Shown here: piece by piece, positions 11,075 to 22,799 of the stretch
Layout of the letters: each line of letters opens with the position of its first letter
Position numbering within the stretch: the first letter of the stretch is position 1
Assembly (NCBI GenBank): GCA_023159155.1
Contig: JAJNNX010000004.1
Span: 124,001-188,000, forward strand
DNA length: 64,000 nucleotides
Reading direction: 5' to 3'
Origin: Ustulina deusta
Taxonomy: Eukaryota > Ascomycota > Sordariomycetes > Xylariales > Xylariaceae
Position numbers and translations under genes: made by a program
The notes under the pieces: model-generated
Databases searched by the model: none
What the model was told of the DNA's origin: nothing
The model's input: the letters and a program-made list of their open reading frames with translations, nothing else

Positions 11075-11852
11075 CTACTGGGGGCTAGATACCATTTTCT
11101 GTCTCAGCACTGTTTTGGTGACATTGAATTAGCTCCATGGAAATGCGACACGGGGGGAGAAGCGGATTATAAGAGGTACCTTGTTCAATGACGCGGACAT
11201 TATTCGTCTTAGCCTGCACGATACCCTCCAGCTCCTTGATGTTCCCTCCCACCTCGGCCATCTTGTTCTCGTAGAACTCGGCAGCCGACTTTATGTTCTA
11301 TGGAGAATGGTGAGCCAGGTCGTGGAGAAGAGGGGAGATGGGATGGATGTATCACACCTTTTCGACGTAAAACCCGGTGCCAACATCGACAAGAACATGC
11401 GAGGCGCTGGACAGGGTTCCGCCGACATAAAGCGAATTCGTAAGCGGTACGAGCACGGGCTTGTTCTCTGTCGGGTTGTTTTGTTTTCAAGTCAGATGGC
11501 GGGGTCTTTTTTTTTTTTTCGATCGCGGGGCAGGCAGGTAGGTATGTAAATAGCTGAGTACCTTGGAGAGCTGGAGACTTGCCGCCTTGGACGCAGCGGA
11601 GACAGTCCCGGAACTTGGACTGCGCGGCTTGGAGCTGGGCGAAGGACGATGTGAGGTGCTCGAGCTCTTGGTCGAGTTGGTTTTTCACCTGCGTGAGCTG
11701 CTGGACGCTCAGGGTATCAAGGTTTACTAGACAGGTGGAGTGCGATGTGGTTAGTTTTGTTGAACGAATGCGCATGTGGTAGATGGCAGGAAAGGGGGGC
11801 CGTAGATAGATCTGGAGACGAACATACCTGTTTCACCGGCTTCGGCGGCCAT
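11075..11852 (-). CDS. Prefoldin subunit 5
   Basis: Five exons, complement of 11075..11109, 11180..11297, 11358..11467, 11562..11726 and 11828..11852, 150 residues. The reading is [19 protein letters not shown], helical region [21 protein letters not shown], beta-hairpin core [18 protein letters not shown] and [13 protein letters not shown], then the second helix [19 protein letters not shown] and a short tail [11 protein letters not shown]. This is the alpha-type prefoldin fold at the expected length; the sequence matches subunit 5 (Gim5/PFDN5) of the hexameric co-chaperone that hands actin and tubulin to CCT. The first coding exon is 25 nt and the last 35 nt, so much of the gene is invisible to simple ORF calling. 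A T12-14 run lies in the third intron near 11507-11520. Confidence 0.9.
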
Positions 11853-13678
11853 GATGCGTGATGTTGAGGGATTGGGAGCGTGGTAGGTATATCTATAACG
11901 ATGCACTACTGGTAGGTATCGACAGGATGAGGGTAGAATGGCATGGTGGACAAGATTACCTGCTTACTTACCTAGGTAGGTAAGGTTAAGTGTTCACTGC
12001 GGTGCCGACCCTAGGTAGGTACCTAAGAACCCCACCACCATTATTTAGTTGTAGCGACAGTGCCCTGACTTACACCCGTAGGCAGTCTGGCCAAATCCTC
12101 CTCACATAGAGGTAAAAAGCTGCACGGAATTTCTTGGGGTTGTTGAATTTTGGCGATAATTATCCTCCTTATAGATGGATGGATCTATTTGTAGAGCCTC
12201 AGAGAGTGCATCAAAGAGGCATAACAAGAGAAGTCGAGGTCTAAGAATCACTACTGCGCATCTATCTGCAAGCCCGATTTGGCGATTTAATATGTCCAAT
12301 TAATTACCTGATGCCTTCCGCCCACACACGCCAACAAGACTATCACGAGACTCTGGGACCGATTATCTATGTCAACTGTGGCATGAATCTCACTCACCGT
12401 GTTTTCTGTAGAGAATAAGTCGAGTCGTAGACTATCCCTGGCTCAGGGGAAGTCTAAGCACATAATAAGCTCATTGCCGAGGCTCTCGTTAGGCTACCAA
12501 TTCCCATTTCCTCCGTATACGGTTGGTTAATTTCGGCTGCGGCGCCTCGAGTTGTATTCTAACCGTGATCGAGAGCCAAGCATCAGGACGGATTCTGGCG
12601 GTGTTGGACAGACCAGGATTTCTCGAGAGTGGTTATCTCGTGTCCGTGGTGTGCTGTTTCCCTGGGATTTAAATCGCCAAGAGATGGGAATCTTGCAGCG
12701 GGGCTGGAAAATATATATGTAGCATACTACTATGTATGTAAGTATCCTATAAATGGCCGTTTAGAAGCTGGGCGGGATCTTGTTCATAGTCTGTACACTA
12801 TGTGCGCAGATCAATTCCCACCCTGGCTTGAATTGGCGTCTAAGAAAATCAGATCTATACGGGAACTGCAAGCTTCTGATTCGTCTACTTAGCATCCAGT
12901 AGGTAGCGTCATAGCAGTAGTGTACAGCAGATTCTGCTGAAAAAAAACGAGAAATCCAATACCTATCTCCTAATGCATCTAACATAGGTATACGATATAC
13001 TATAGGTACCTACTACCTAGGAGATGCTATTATCTATATCTAACCTATCATCATCCTTATTTGGAATCATGAAGCTGACGGTCACTTGGAAAGGCCGAAG
13101 GATGCTGCCAGCTTCTACTACCTACAGTAGCTGAAAGCCAGCATCGTGTGGCGGGTGACAGCCCTAGCTGAACAACATCGGCTAGTATCCCTCCCTAGGC
13201 GCCGACTTACACTACTTCTTACGGTAAGGTAGTGTAGAAGGTGAAATAACTCCTAGGTAACGAGTCAATCCAGGCTCGTGATCCTGTAACCAGGTATTAA
13301 TTTATCCAATATGTCCAAAGTTAAGGTGTCTTCTTGCTAACACCTAGCAGCACATGCTTCGTGCATCTTACATGAGACTTCATTGTTTACTTGCTTTGCG
13401 GCTACCAACCATAGATAAAATAAACATAATCTAAGGGTCAACACTACACAACATCGCCCGAAGCGGATGAGCGAAGAGTAATCTGGCAGCTAACCGAGAG
13501 TGGAGTATGACACGGGTGCATCCAGATGCTAAAAGTAGCGTACCGGTACCCCACACCGCGCATCCGTACCTGTACACTAGTGTAATTCCACCAACATCGC
13601 CTTGGAGTTCATTCACCTTTACCTTAAGACTTTGAGAACCGCCGCTGCATTGTGTTTAGTGTAAGCCTGATTAGAAAA

Positions 13679-13702
13679 GAAGAAGAGAGAGAGAGAGAGA
13701 GA
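13679..13702. repeat. (GA)n microsatellite
   Basis: AGAAGAGAGAGAGAGAGAGA-type run. Confidence 0.85.
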
Positions 13703-14982
13703 AAACCTTCCCAGTCTCTACCCAAGTATGTTTATTCTAGCGGTATTGTATGGGTACTGACTGTAGGATGATGGGAGAATACCTAAGATAGTAGTGACTC
13801 GATACTACTTGGATGTTGTCATATCTCAAGTCAAAGTTGCCATTAGCGAAAATGGAAGGACCAACGTGCTTCTGGAACACTCCGATTTGTGGATACCATG
13901 CCGGTGCCCTTCATTGGAGAGAATATTTTTAGAGCAAGGTACATGCAGTTCTCGTCTAAGTAATAATACTTTCACGTATGCATGAAATCGACCATCCGCA
14001 TACGGCGCCGACTACTACCTTACGCATCTTGAGCGTGCCCGAGCAAATGGGTAGTATTCATGATACGCACAGTCATCAAGTGCCAACTGTGCCGCTCATG
14101 TATGCACTCCTAAACAAGCTTTTACTGTATCGCGACATGGAGTACACTACCCAGCCGATCTCAGGACCCGGTTCGACGACTCGGACATGTTGGAAAGAAA
14201 AAGGCCGCAACTATCTCTGTCATCTATCCAGCGCACCTAAACAATAACTGTCTACCTAGGTATCTCTATTGATGATAGAGATATATATATCTATATCTTG
14301 ATTTCAGGTACCTATACTCATCTCTCACCCAAGAGGCATACATAGTATGTGACAATACAGTAACTCGCCAGCTAGGTAATCTAACGATGAAATTACAGTG
14401 CGGCGTAGAAAGATGCAGTAAGGTGATCATCACACCACCGTATTTCGAGCCGGGCAAAAATGCTGTGTAGCGTTGATGCTCCTGTCATCAACCTGCGCCA
14501 GGTAGTCAGCATCCTATGCAGGCATCGAACACCTCAGATCGCAGCCGTGAGATGCAAGCCACATACCTACCCTACACACCCAGATTAGGTATGCGCATGC
14601 ATTGTATCCAGGATTGCTCCACAAGAATTGCGGCCCTCGGTCTCTTGCTTCTGGCAGCCGCACGTGTCCGCCTTACTCCAGCTACGTGTAAGCCTGCCGA
14701 CAGTGTACACCATCAGGACTCGCATCGTAAAATTACATGCACTAATACAGGAATGGGCCCTCCCACGTGGAGATGCAGACGCACCCAGCGAGGCGAGCGG
14801 AGGGTTACCCCAGAAAGGGAAGTGTTTTCGCGGCTCCCACCAAAAGACGTCCCTAGCGTAACCAGTTCCGTGGGTGGTGTTCTAGGCAGTGCGCTTGATG
14901 ACGGTAACTACCTAGGCAGATGCCGAAGGATGGGAGTGTCTAGTGCAGACATATCCCAGGGTGACTAGGATGATCCGTTGAG

Positions 14983-15168
14983 ATATATATATATATATAT
15001 ATAAACAACGACATCGCCTTCACCATGAAAGGAGTCTTCTTTCCTCTCTCCCCTACCCCCACCCGCTTCGGTTCTCCCTACCTCTTCTAGTCACTCTTTT
15101 TCAGCCAATTATTTGTAAATAATACTATTCCTCGTTCTCTAATAAGACGAGAGCAACCAGCCGTCGCC
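14983..15168 (+). promoter_or_regulatory. Probable promoter/leader of the secreted HD-domain gene
   Basis: A TATATATATATATATA tract at 14983-15002 is followed by a strongly pyrimidine-rich leader (15036-15110, CTTTCCTCTCTCCCC-like) and the ATG at 15169. TATA-like plus CT-rich leader is a common arrangement for well-expressed fungal genes. This is inference from composition only. Confidence 0.35.
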
Positions 15169-16028
15169 ATGAGGTCCGCTGCCCTGCTCTCTTTCGTCGC
15201 CGCCGCGGCCGCCGTCCCGTGCACCAGCCCCAAGTACCCGACCACCACCATCGCCGGTATCGAGGTCGTCGACACCCGGATAGTCCGCGATGCCTTGTCT
15301 CTGATCAAGAACTCGGGCCTGCACGACTACGTCGTCAAGCACCAGATCCGCTCGTGGCTCTTCGGCGCCCAGCAGCTCAACAACAACGCCACCCTCAAGT
15401 CCATCGTCGACCCCGAGGCCCAGGCCGTCACCATCCTCCTGCACGACCTCGGCTGGGACATGTCCCCCGACAGCCCGTGGACCACAAAGGACCTCCGCTT
15501 CGAGGTGGACAGCGCAAACAGCGCCCGGAACTTTGTCCGCAACCACCCCGACGGCAAGAAGTGGAGCGAGGCCAAGGTCCAGCAGATGTGGGATGCCATC
15601 GCCCTCCAGGGCGCCTACGGCATCGCCTCCCAGAAGGAGCCCCTGGTCTGGGGTTCCATCAACGGCATTGCCAATGACTACCGTGGCCCCGGTGTCTTCG
15701 GCATCAACCAGACCATCTACGATCAGATCGTCGCAGTGTACCCCAACGACGATCTCCTGACTGGCACCAACGAGACATTCAAGTGGTTTTGCGAGTCTAA
15801 GCCCGAGACTACCTATGGTGAGTTGTTTTCTTTTCTTTTCTTCCTCCTTTATTTTTATTTTTTATATACCCCTTTGTCTCTTTCTATGCCCTCCACCCCA
15901 AACATGACTAACGCGCTGACTGATTAACTCTCCCAGACACGTGGGTTGAAGGATGGGGCACATACTTTGTAGAAGGCTACGACGCCACCGGCCACCGCCA
16001 GGTCGACCAGTTCCGCACCGTCTTCTAG
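15169..16028 (+). CDS. Secreted HD-domain protein (cyanamide-hydratase-like fold)
   Basis: Two exons, 15169..15817 and 15937..16028, with a 119-nt intron (GTGAGT...CCCAG); 246 residues. The N-terminus MRSAALLSFVAAAAAVPCTS is a clear signal peptide. The body carries an HD metal motif, ILLHDLGWD with His92-Asp93, preceded by a His-containing helix (VVKHQIRSWLFGAQQL) and followed by AIALQGAYGIASQKEP. This order resembles HD-superfamily hydrolases of the cyanamide hydratase/Ddi2 group, which bind a divalent metal. Potential N-glycosylation sites (NAT, NQT, NET) support secretion. The substrate is unknown; the family resemblance is from motif order only. The coding exon is noticeably GC-rich at third positions relative to the flanks. 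Confidence 0.8.
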
Positions 16029-17136
16029 ATTGCTTCTTTTTTTGCGGTCTCCCTCACCCATCGCCCCCCTCGTCTTTCTGCACGGAAGATGAGAGCTACT
16101 TCGCTCTTGTTAATTTAAATTGCGTATTATATATTTATATATACCCATGGATTCTGATGTAAATACCATTTTGGAAGTACGGCGGACATAAAAAAAGGAA
16201 ACGGAATGCAATTTATTTGGCAAAAATATATTCTTTAAGGGCACCTGTGATAAAAGCCCATCTCCCTGTGATTTTATTGTTCTTGTGACATTATGTAGAT
16301 CATAGATACAGCTATACCCCTTTATGCGGCCCACTTCCTCAGGAGAGAGGGGGAGAGCAAGTGTCGTTGTATGTATGCTGTTAGTAGAGATCAATTCCAT
16401 AGAATAACTCTAGGGCTATCGTGCAAGAAAAAAAACCACATATGTAATATAACGTACCCATACCTGGATTCCTGTAGTGAGGTCCTGGCAGCCACTCTAT
16501 TTATTTACATCAACATAACAGCTATCGCCACATATTCTCATATGCTAGAACACAAGGCTTAGGGGGTTGGTTCAACAAGTTTTTTTTTTTTTCTTCACTC
16601 CGTCGTTCTATTGCTAGACATGTTCGAAGTACGAGGCAATATGACTACAGCTGTCCTGCCCGTAAAGGTCGACAGCTAGCCCGCACGTATCACATGCTGC
16701 CAAAGGCAGTCATTTTCATCCTAAGAAACGATATATTGTAGTCAGAGTTACCCCACGGGCGTTCACGAGCGCGAGCGTGGATTCTTCGTGAGTCCAGAAA
16801 CTCATTACTAGCAAGGACCAATTGGCCAAACAGATAGTTAGTATGCGTACGCCAGACTCCATGTTCACCTGCAGCCCAACTAGCCAGGAAAGGACAGCAC
16901 AGTTTCGAGAATCACAAGCTCAGCTGTATTGGGATAAACTAGTAGTATTCCTCCTAGGAGAGGACCAAGATGTTTGTAGATGACAAGCCGTTGAGCTATT
17001 GCAGCACACTGGTCCGATCTCGTGTGACACTGCGAATGCGTCTACGTAAGCAACTATGCCACAACATGGCATGGAAATCCGAATCTAGTCCGTTCTATTC
17101 CACTAGATCTACCTCTTCCTCCCGTGAATGTTGAGG
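16029..17136. other. Intergenic region without recognised genes
   Basis: About 1.1 kb between the HD gene and the converging CVNH gene. AT-rich near 16100-16220, with a T12 run at 16580-16591. No supported exon. Confidence 0.45.
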
Positions 17137-17772
17137 CTAGAATGGTCCCCTCAAGGACCTATTGCCAAAATGTTCGAAGCAACCCAAGAAACCGTCATGA
17201 TTCCAGATGACTTTATCTGTTCGTACACACATCAGCTAGTAGACAGCATGCCGTCCCCTCACGCCGACTAGAGGTACCTACTGAGGTCGTACGTAGCCGT
17301 GGTCACCTTATAGTTAGGCAGCAGGCAAGTGCAGTGGATGATGAACTCAATACTGCTGGCCCGAGTGGTGCAGCCTTTGCAGCTGCGCCAGTAGTCTCCG
17401 CTGTGATGCATAATTAGCACCCGTCGTAGCGGAGGAGTAAAGAAAGGAGGAATGGACCAACTTGTTGGAGGGGGCGAGTTGGCCGGCGCTGTTCATGAGG
17501 CAATAAGAGGTATCGAACCTGGTAAGTAGCAGGGGTGTGAGCTTCATAATCGGAACCTATCACGTTGAGCGATTTCGAGTGGAGGAAGCCCGGCAACCTT
17601 ACCATGTCCAGTCATAGCTGTAGATCTCCCAGTTGTCGTTATTGCAATATGCCCCGAGGTAGCTATCAACTAGCGTGGCCGTCTGCCATGTACAGTTGGT
17701 GAGGAAGCCCTGGGCGTGGGCATGAGGACCGACTGCCAGGGCTACAAGAGCCGTGATAGTGAAGGGCTTCAT
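17137..17772 (-). CDS. Small secreted cyanovirin-N homology (CVNH) domain protein
   Basis: Assembled from four short exons, complement of 17137..17216, 17282..17400, 17462..17518 and 17603..17772, 141 residues; every junction has GT...AG and the phases close. The signal peptide is MKPFTITALVALAVGPHAHA. The mature part has Cys spacing and repeats of a CVNH lectin-like domain: GFLTNCTWQTATLVDSYLGA, CNNDNWEIYSYDWTWFDTS, NNGDYWRSCKGCTTRAS, FIIHCTCLLP, ATYDLNKVIWNHDGFLG, CFEHFG. Members of this family bind oligomannose glycans or act as small secreted proteins in fungi; the ligand here is unknown. If the GTAGGT donor at 17281 is not used, the frame stops early and loses the second half of the domain, so I favour splicing. 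Tandem with the GT17 gene. Confidence 0.75.
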
Positions 17773-18932
17773 CTTGCTTGATAGGCGAAGGTGCTAGATG
17801 CTGCTTTGGATAAAGGTGCGGTTGGTGACTAATGTACGTATTGATGAGTGTATAGTAGTTGTCGAGCCACGTTCCCGTGAAGAGTCTACGAATATGAAGT
17901 GGAGGAAGAAATTGAGTTCAGAGCGTTGTATTTATATAGGCGTAACTGAATGTCAGGGGACCGAGGAGGGAGGATGTGAATGGGAGGATGCGGGAGTGGT
18001 ATAAAGAACGAGGGAAAACAGCCAGGCCAGATTGCACTTTGTACTTGGTTGGTTCACCCACGAGCTGGCCAGACCAAGGTCCAAGTAGGCTCGAAAAAGG
18101 GAAACCGCAATGCTGCAGAACTCATACTCAAGCAGTGGCGGATCGTGACAGGAGGCATCGACCAGGCAGGTGCGAGTAGTATAGTCACACTGCATATATT
18201 CCGCGTTGTACCTAGGTAGGTACATAATACGTATCTTGGGATCTGAGCGATACATCACAGATGGTCCGCAGGGAACATGCAACTGCAACATAGGTATTCT
18301 GCATCTGTGAACGATAGAACATCTGGTCACATACCCTCACTCAATCCGACCTCAAAACGCGTATGCGGTGGACTACATAAGTACCTGGTGCGGATAAATT
18401 ACCTGGCTTCTAATAGATACCCTGCATATTTCCCAACTACCAAGATAGAAGTCACTGAGCGTGAGGTCGACCAATGAGGAGCAGTATGCAGAACTTGTTA
18501 AAAAAACATCGATTGTTCATTTCTGTGATTGTACAAGATAAGGTTTGTTGTACATAAAGAGGGCATGAAAACAAGTACATCGCCCCGGGTATACTTCTGA
18601 GGTGCCGACTGCTGCGTGAAATGCGTCTACAACCCAAATCTGAACGCTTTGAATAATGTAGGCTATAGGAGAATGCTGCGGTTGGTATCATCATAGGGAA
18701 TATTGATACATATATATGCCTTCCCACTCGGCCTCACTGGAGTAAATAAGAAGACGTTGTACACAGGTCGAAGGACAATGCCTGGGAGGAGGCCGGGGGT
18801 AAGGAGGGAAAGGAGTTTAATTAAAATCTCTGTAGGGACGATAACTCCATGGAATATCAGGAAATGTGAATTGCCTTTTCTTCTCCTTTTTTTTTCTTCT
18901 AGGTAGTTCACTGCCCAGCAGCCTGTGCCTAT
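17773..18932. other. Intergenic region without recognised genes
   Basis: About 1.16 kb between the CVNH gene's start and the 3' end of the GT17 gene. A CCTAGGTAGGTACATA palindrome lies near 18209. No exon or RNA gene supported. Confidence 0.45.
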
Positions 18933-20039
18933 TTACTTCCCTGGTAGGTAATCTTGGAAGCCAGCGGTTGGGCCATCGCGGTTAATTAACCACGGAAACC
19001 GGTCTGGCTGTCCCAAAAGAAGACCTGGTATATCCTTGTTGTTTTCTATCCTTTCGTAGAACTGTCCTTCTCGATCCCATAGATCCTTTCCATTTCGCAC
19101 CCGATCGGCAATGCGATCGCGATCGCGATAGACGTCTTGGTTCATCCAGACGTGAGAGAAGGACGCCAGCTTGGTTAAAACCTCGTCTATCGTCGAGAAG
19201 CAGGTCGAGCAGTGCCAGCCCGCGCTCCACAGATTGCCCTTCTCGAGTTTAATAAGCGGCTGCAGCCCACCATCCGAGTTGCGTAAATTTACCGGTAGAA
19301 TTGTCCTCCAGCCCTGATAATAAGTGGCCTGTGGGTGAGCCCACTGCGTGCCCTTATGCATGAACTGAAAGCTGTAGTAGTAAAAGTGACTCCCTAAGGT
19401 GAGCCGCCGAGGAAAGATGCAGGCTTTAAGCACTAGTATGGCCTCGGGACGTACAAGCTCATCAACATCGGCAACGATGAGGACATCGCCGTCGACAGGG
19501 GCTTTGGCGCCGGTTAAGCGTGGAAGTACTTGATCATACATGGCGTTCCTCTGCAGATCCTCCCAGGCCCAGGCCGGGTTGGCGCGGTCTGAGTGGAAAC
19601 CATCCGGGATCTCAAGTTGGTGATATATGATCTTGTCGCGATAGGCGGCGAAACGGTCCATGTTATCCTTGATGAATAAGGGCTTATCGCGGTTTGTGAA
19701 GGTCTTGCTGGACTCTACAATGACGAAATAGTCAACATAGTCATAGGTACCGTTCAGGCGAATTTCGAGCCATTCTAGCTCCGTGTTGACCATTATCAAA
19801 TCGTAGACCTTCCTGCTCCCAGTATTTTTGAACGGTTTCCACCCATGTTGGCGACAGAGATTCTGAGCCACGGCGGGATTGGCTAGATCCACGTCACGCG
19901 GATCAAAGCGAGACACATGGTGGACAGACGTGTCTGTCCAGTTGGGATTCAGCCACAAGAGGAAGAGTAGGATTAGGCCGAAGATAAAGGCCAAGCGCGT
20001 CCATCTCCGCCTGTCGAGACACCAGTGATGATGTGCCAT
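18933..20039 (-). CDS. GT17-family glycosyltransferase, type II membrane protein
   Basis: Intronless, 368 residues. A short basic cytoplasmic tail (HHHWCLDRRRWTR) is followed by one membrane anchor at about residues 15-31 (LAFIFGLILLFLLWL) and a lumenal catalytic domain. Recognisable GT17 blocks: YDLIMVNTELEWLEIRL, YVDYFVIVESSKTFT, the acidic motif VADVDELVRP (Asp191-Glu194), FYYYSFQF and GWHCSTCFSTIDEV. In animals this family includes beta-1,4-mannosyl-glycoprotein beta-1,4-N-acetylglucosaminyltransferase (GnT-III). Fungal members are uncharacterised as far as I know, and bisecting GlcNAc is not expected in fungi, so the acceptor is open. Golgi location is inferred from topology. Confidence 0.88.
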   Translation of the reverse strand: MAHHHWCLDRRRWTRLAFIFGLILLFLLWLNPNWTDTSVHHVSRFDPRDVDLANPAVAQNLCRQHGWKPFKNTGSRKVYDLIMVNTELEWLEIRLNGTYDYVDYFVIVESSKTFTNRDKPLFIKDNMDRFAAYRDKIIYHQLEIPDGFHSDRANPAWAWEDLQRNAMYDQVLPRLTGAKAPVDGDVLIVADVDELVRPEAILVLKACIFPRRLTLGSHFYYYSFQFMHKGTQWAHPQATYYQGWRTILPVNLRNSDGGLQPLIKLEKGNLWSAGWHCSTCFSTIDEVLTKLASFSHVWMNQDVYRDRDRIADRVRNGKDLWDREGQFYERIENNKDIPGLLLGQPDRFPWLINRDGPTAGFQDYLPGK

Positions 20040-22799
20040 GTCCTCACCGCATCGGCATTAATTGTGTAGGAAGTGCTATTTTTCTTGGCGCCGAGATAGA
20101 AATTCTCCTACACAAAAACCGATGATCTGGGAAGCTGGAAATATAAAAATCCAGAGGATGGAGAATCTACTGTACCTAGATAGGCAAGCTGACTGATCAT
20201 GGAAATGTTCAGGAGGTTGAGGCGGGATGCTGAAGGCTGGAATGTCGACGGATTAGGCTTAGCGCACTGGCTGCCGTTGCTCAGGGTGATGAATTACAGA
20301 TGATATTTGTAGGGGACCTCAAAATAAAAGCCGGGAAATATTAGCTAGTATTACGTTACTCAAATGATCCGGTCACTGAAGTCCGTGTTCATCCATTTGT
20401 CTGGACCAAATTACCTAACCTAGCTTATATTCCCAAGACCATGCCAGCAAGCTCCGACGGGACTCAACCCTCAGCAGGCACTGACTGCCCTAGTCGCTGG
20501 GAGGCGGAGCCGATCGGTGTGCATATATTCGATAATCTCAACCGACTTGGCTAATTTCACGGTGGCTAACCCCAATGAGTAGTAGTCCTGTCGGAACTTC
20601 CCACCAGTACTGCTAGCACCTTACATGTAATTGTTGCACTACAATATACTTGTATAGTTTGTAGCAGCAGCCACGGTGTACTTCTGGACAGGTGTTGGGG
20701 AGAGCTTGGCTGCCGTGATATTACACGTGTAGCCAAGTCGGCCTGAATCATACTGTAAGGGTCCCGAGAGGACGTGCCAGTTGCGGCGATTCTGGTGGCG
20801 TTCATTTGCCGGGAGTGGGGCCGAAACTTTTGGGATGGGCAACACCGAAAGATGGTGAGAATTGAAGGACTCTAGTGACCATTGCAACGAGTAAAAGCGG
20901 CTTTGATAAACTGATTTCGATCCGAAATCCTAAAGAGACTAGAAGGGACAACGACACGGAAGCCTCCCGACGGTCAAAGCAAGTGTTATACGGGTAGCCG
21001 AAGGACGAGATATAAAAGATAATATGATGAAGACTAAGGCAATTGAGGATATGGAGAGGTGGTAGATGTCAATGATGAAAGACGACGAGGACGATGGAAG
21101 ATGAAGATAATGATGATCGAAGAAGAGGCAGACGATGAGAGAAAGGACTTGCTGAAAGCAGGACATAATAGAATCTACAATTAGAGCGCTTCCCTTGGCT
21201 TCGATTCCTTAAATGAAGCTACAAATCGCAATAAGCACCAGGTGGGTAGTGCGTGTTTTATCCGACGTTACAAACGGTTGATTGTCTAGATATCGTTTTG
21301 GCAAGTTAATCACACACCCCCACCCTAACTACCTACTGAAAGACCGTGGCTACCTCCTATTTCTTGAGACTGAATAATTCGGCTTTCTAATCTTACACAA
21401 GGTTGAGAGCGAACTAAAGATACAGAACAGAACACTGGGCAGTATGTCGATATTCCGCATACCTAGTAAGAGTGTGTGAGTATCACTTTTTCAAACGCTT
21501 AGATAATTCTTGACGTTTAAATTCGATATACCGCCGTAAGTCCTCATAAACAACATTAACATGGCTCATCTCCACGGTTGTCAAGGGCTAAGTAGTACAG
21601 TCATGTATTATGCTGGCGCTATGTAAGTCGCTTTGTCTCCCTTAAATGACAAAGCGCGATCATCAAAATCAAAGTAACCATAATATTCATCCTACGTAAA
21701 TATTCAAGATCCATGATAAAGGTGATATTTTAAGATTCAATATGTTAAGTCTTGCGATTATGACCTGATTTCGTTGCATGGTAAAAAGTTATGCCTTCCC
21801 GTTCCTTGCGATGCATTCGCGGTAATAGTGACATAGGTCCACGGGGGGTATCTGAAGCCATGCAAGCACGTTCATTCTTAGCTTACTTCAGTCTAGAAGC
21901 GGCATGGCTCGAATAAGATCCCCATCGCGATAAGGATGGTAAAACCTATCTGTACGGAGTGCATCATCGTCCGTATCTAGGTAGCATAGGCGTGAACCTT
22001 TTTGGGAGGGAAGACTGCCCATAAAGGAACACATATTAATACTCTGGCTAAGGTGGTTATAGGATTGAAATAAGATATATATATCTATATAGTAATTTTT
22101 TTAATAGAAACATGGATTCACCAACAGGAAGGGAAGTGTCTTGAGCGTTAACTAAGGAGTTATGTAGGTACGAAGCTGTATTATCGCAGTGGTATTGTTG
22201 GATACCTCCTGCTTACCTCGACATCAGTAATTCGTGGGGGAATAGATTATACTAGGTCTACGATAGGTTAGATTTCTAGGTCCTCGGGTAGTTGGATAGC
22301 ATTTTTTGTAGCCCCAGATAAGGGGCGAATCTACGATAAAAGATTAAACTTGAGGAGACAGCATTAAGATGTGTAACAAGGTCTCTCTATCTGTCTGTCC
22401 CTCTGACTAACATGCGAACTAAATATAACAATACATAGCGACCGAAGAAGGAAAAAATCCGTGATATTGATGTTCAACTGTGAGATGGTCTTCTTACCAA
22501 GAAGCAGCAGAAACCTCCTTTCTACAACGCAACCCTGGCGACATGTCAATCCCCGCGACCAACTCGGGACATTTGGATCTCGGGACTTCTGCACACGATG
22601 GCCGAATTCGGCTCGGCCCACACTATCCAGCAGGCCGGTGAATCACACCGGTGATCCTGGTAGTAGCACCCCGCCGGCGAATCACAATATTAGCCTGAGT
22701 CCCCCGCCGCTGGCCCTCGGTGCGCTGCCATCGCGGATCTCTCCACGTGCATTTTCGACTTCCTCGGCGACCAGGAGCACGCGCGATACGAGCAGCGCC
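20040..22799. other. Long intergenic region between GT17 and threonine aldolase genes
   Basis: 2.76 kb. Within it, 20566-21166 on the minus strand is open in pieces and pyrimidine-rich but shows no conserved sequence. 22470-22799 is an open frame continuous with the threonine aldolase gene and may encode a presequence. TA-rich palindromic runs lie at 22071-22092. Otherwise nothing recognised. Confidence 0.45.

Larger units (their letters stand above)
11853..15168. other. Long gene-poor intergenic region
   Basis: 3.3 kb with no exon I can support. It contains dense TAGGTA palindromes (11889, 11970-12026, 12985-13022, 13195-13258, 14251-14262, 14909), a (GA)n tract at 13679-13702, an AT dinucleotide block at 14275-14300, and an (AT)n tract at 14983-15002. 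The short open frames present (for example 14516-14968) lack conserved-looking sequence. Confidence 0.5.

Noticed and set aside
14516..14968. 150-codon plus-strand frame
   Set aside because: Composition and lack of any domain or signal make coding unlikely.
20939..21166. Minus-strand frame starting MSCFQQVLSLIVCLFF, resembling a signal peptide
   Set aside because: Low-complexity Ser/Ile/Leu translation of a pyrimidine-rich stretch; no downstream exon with conserved sequence.
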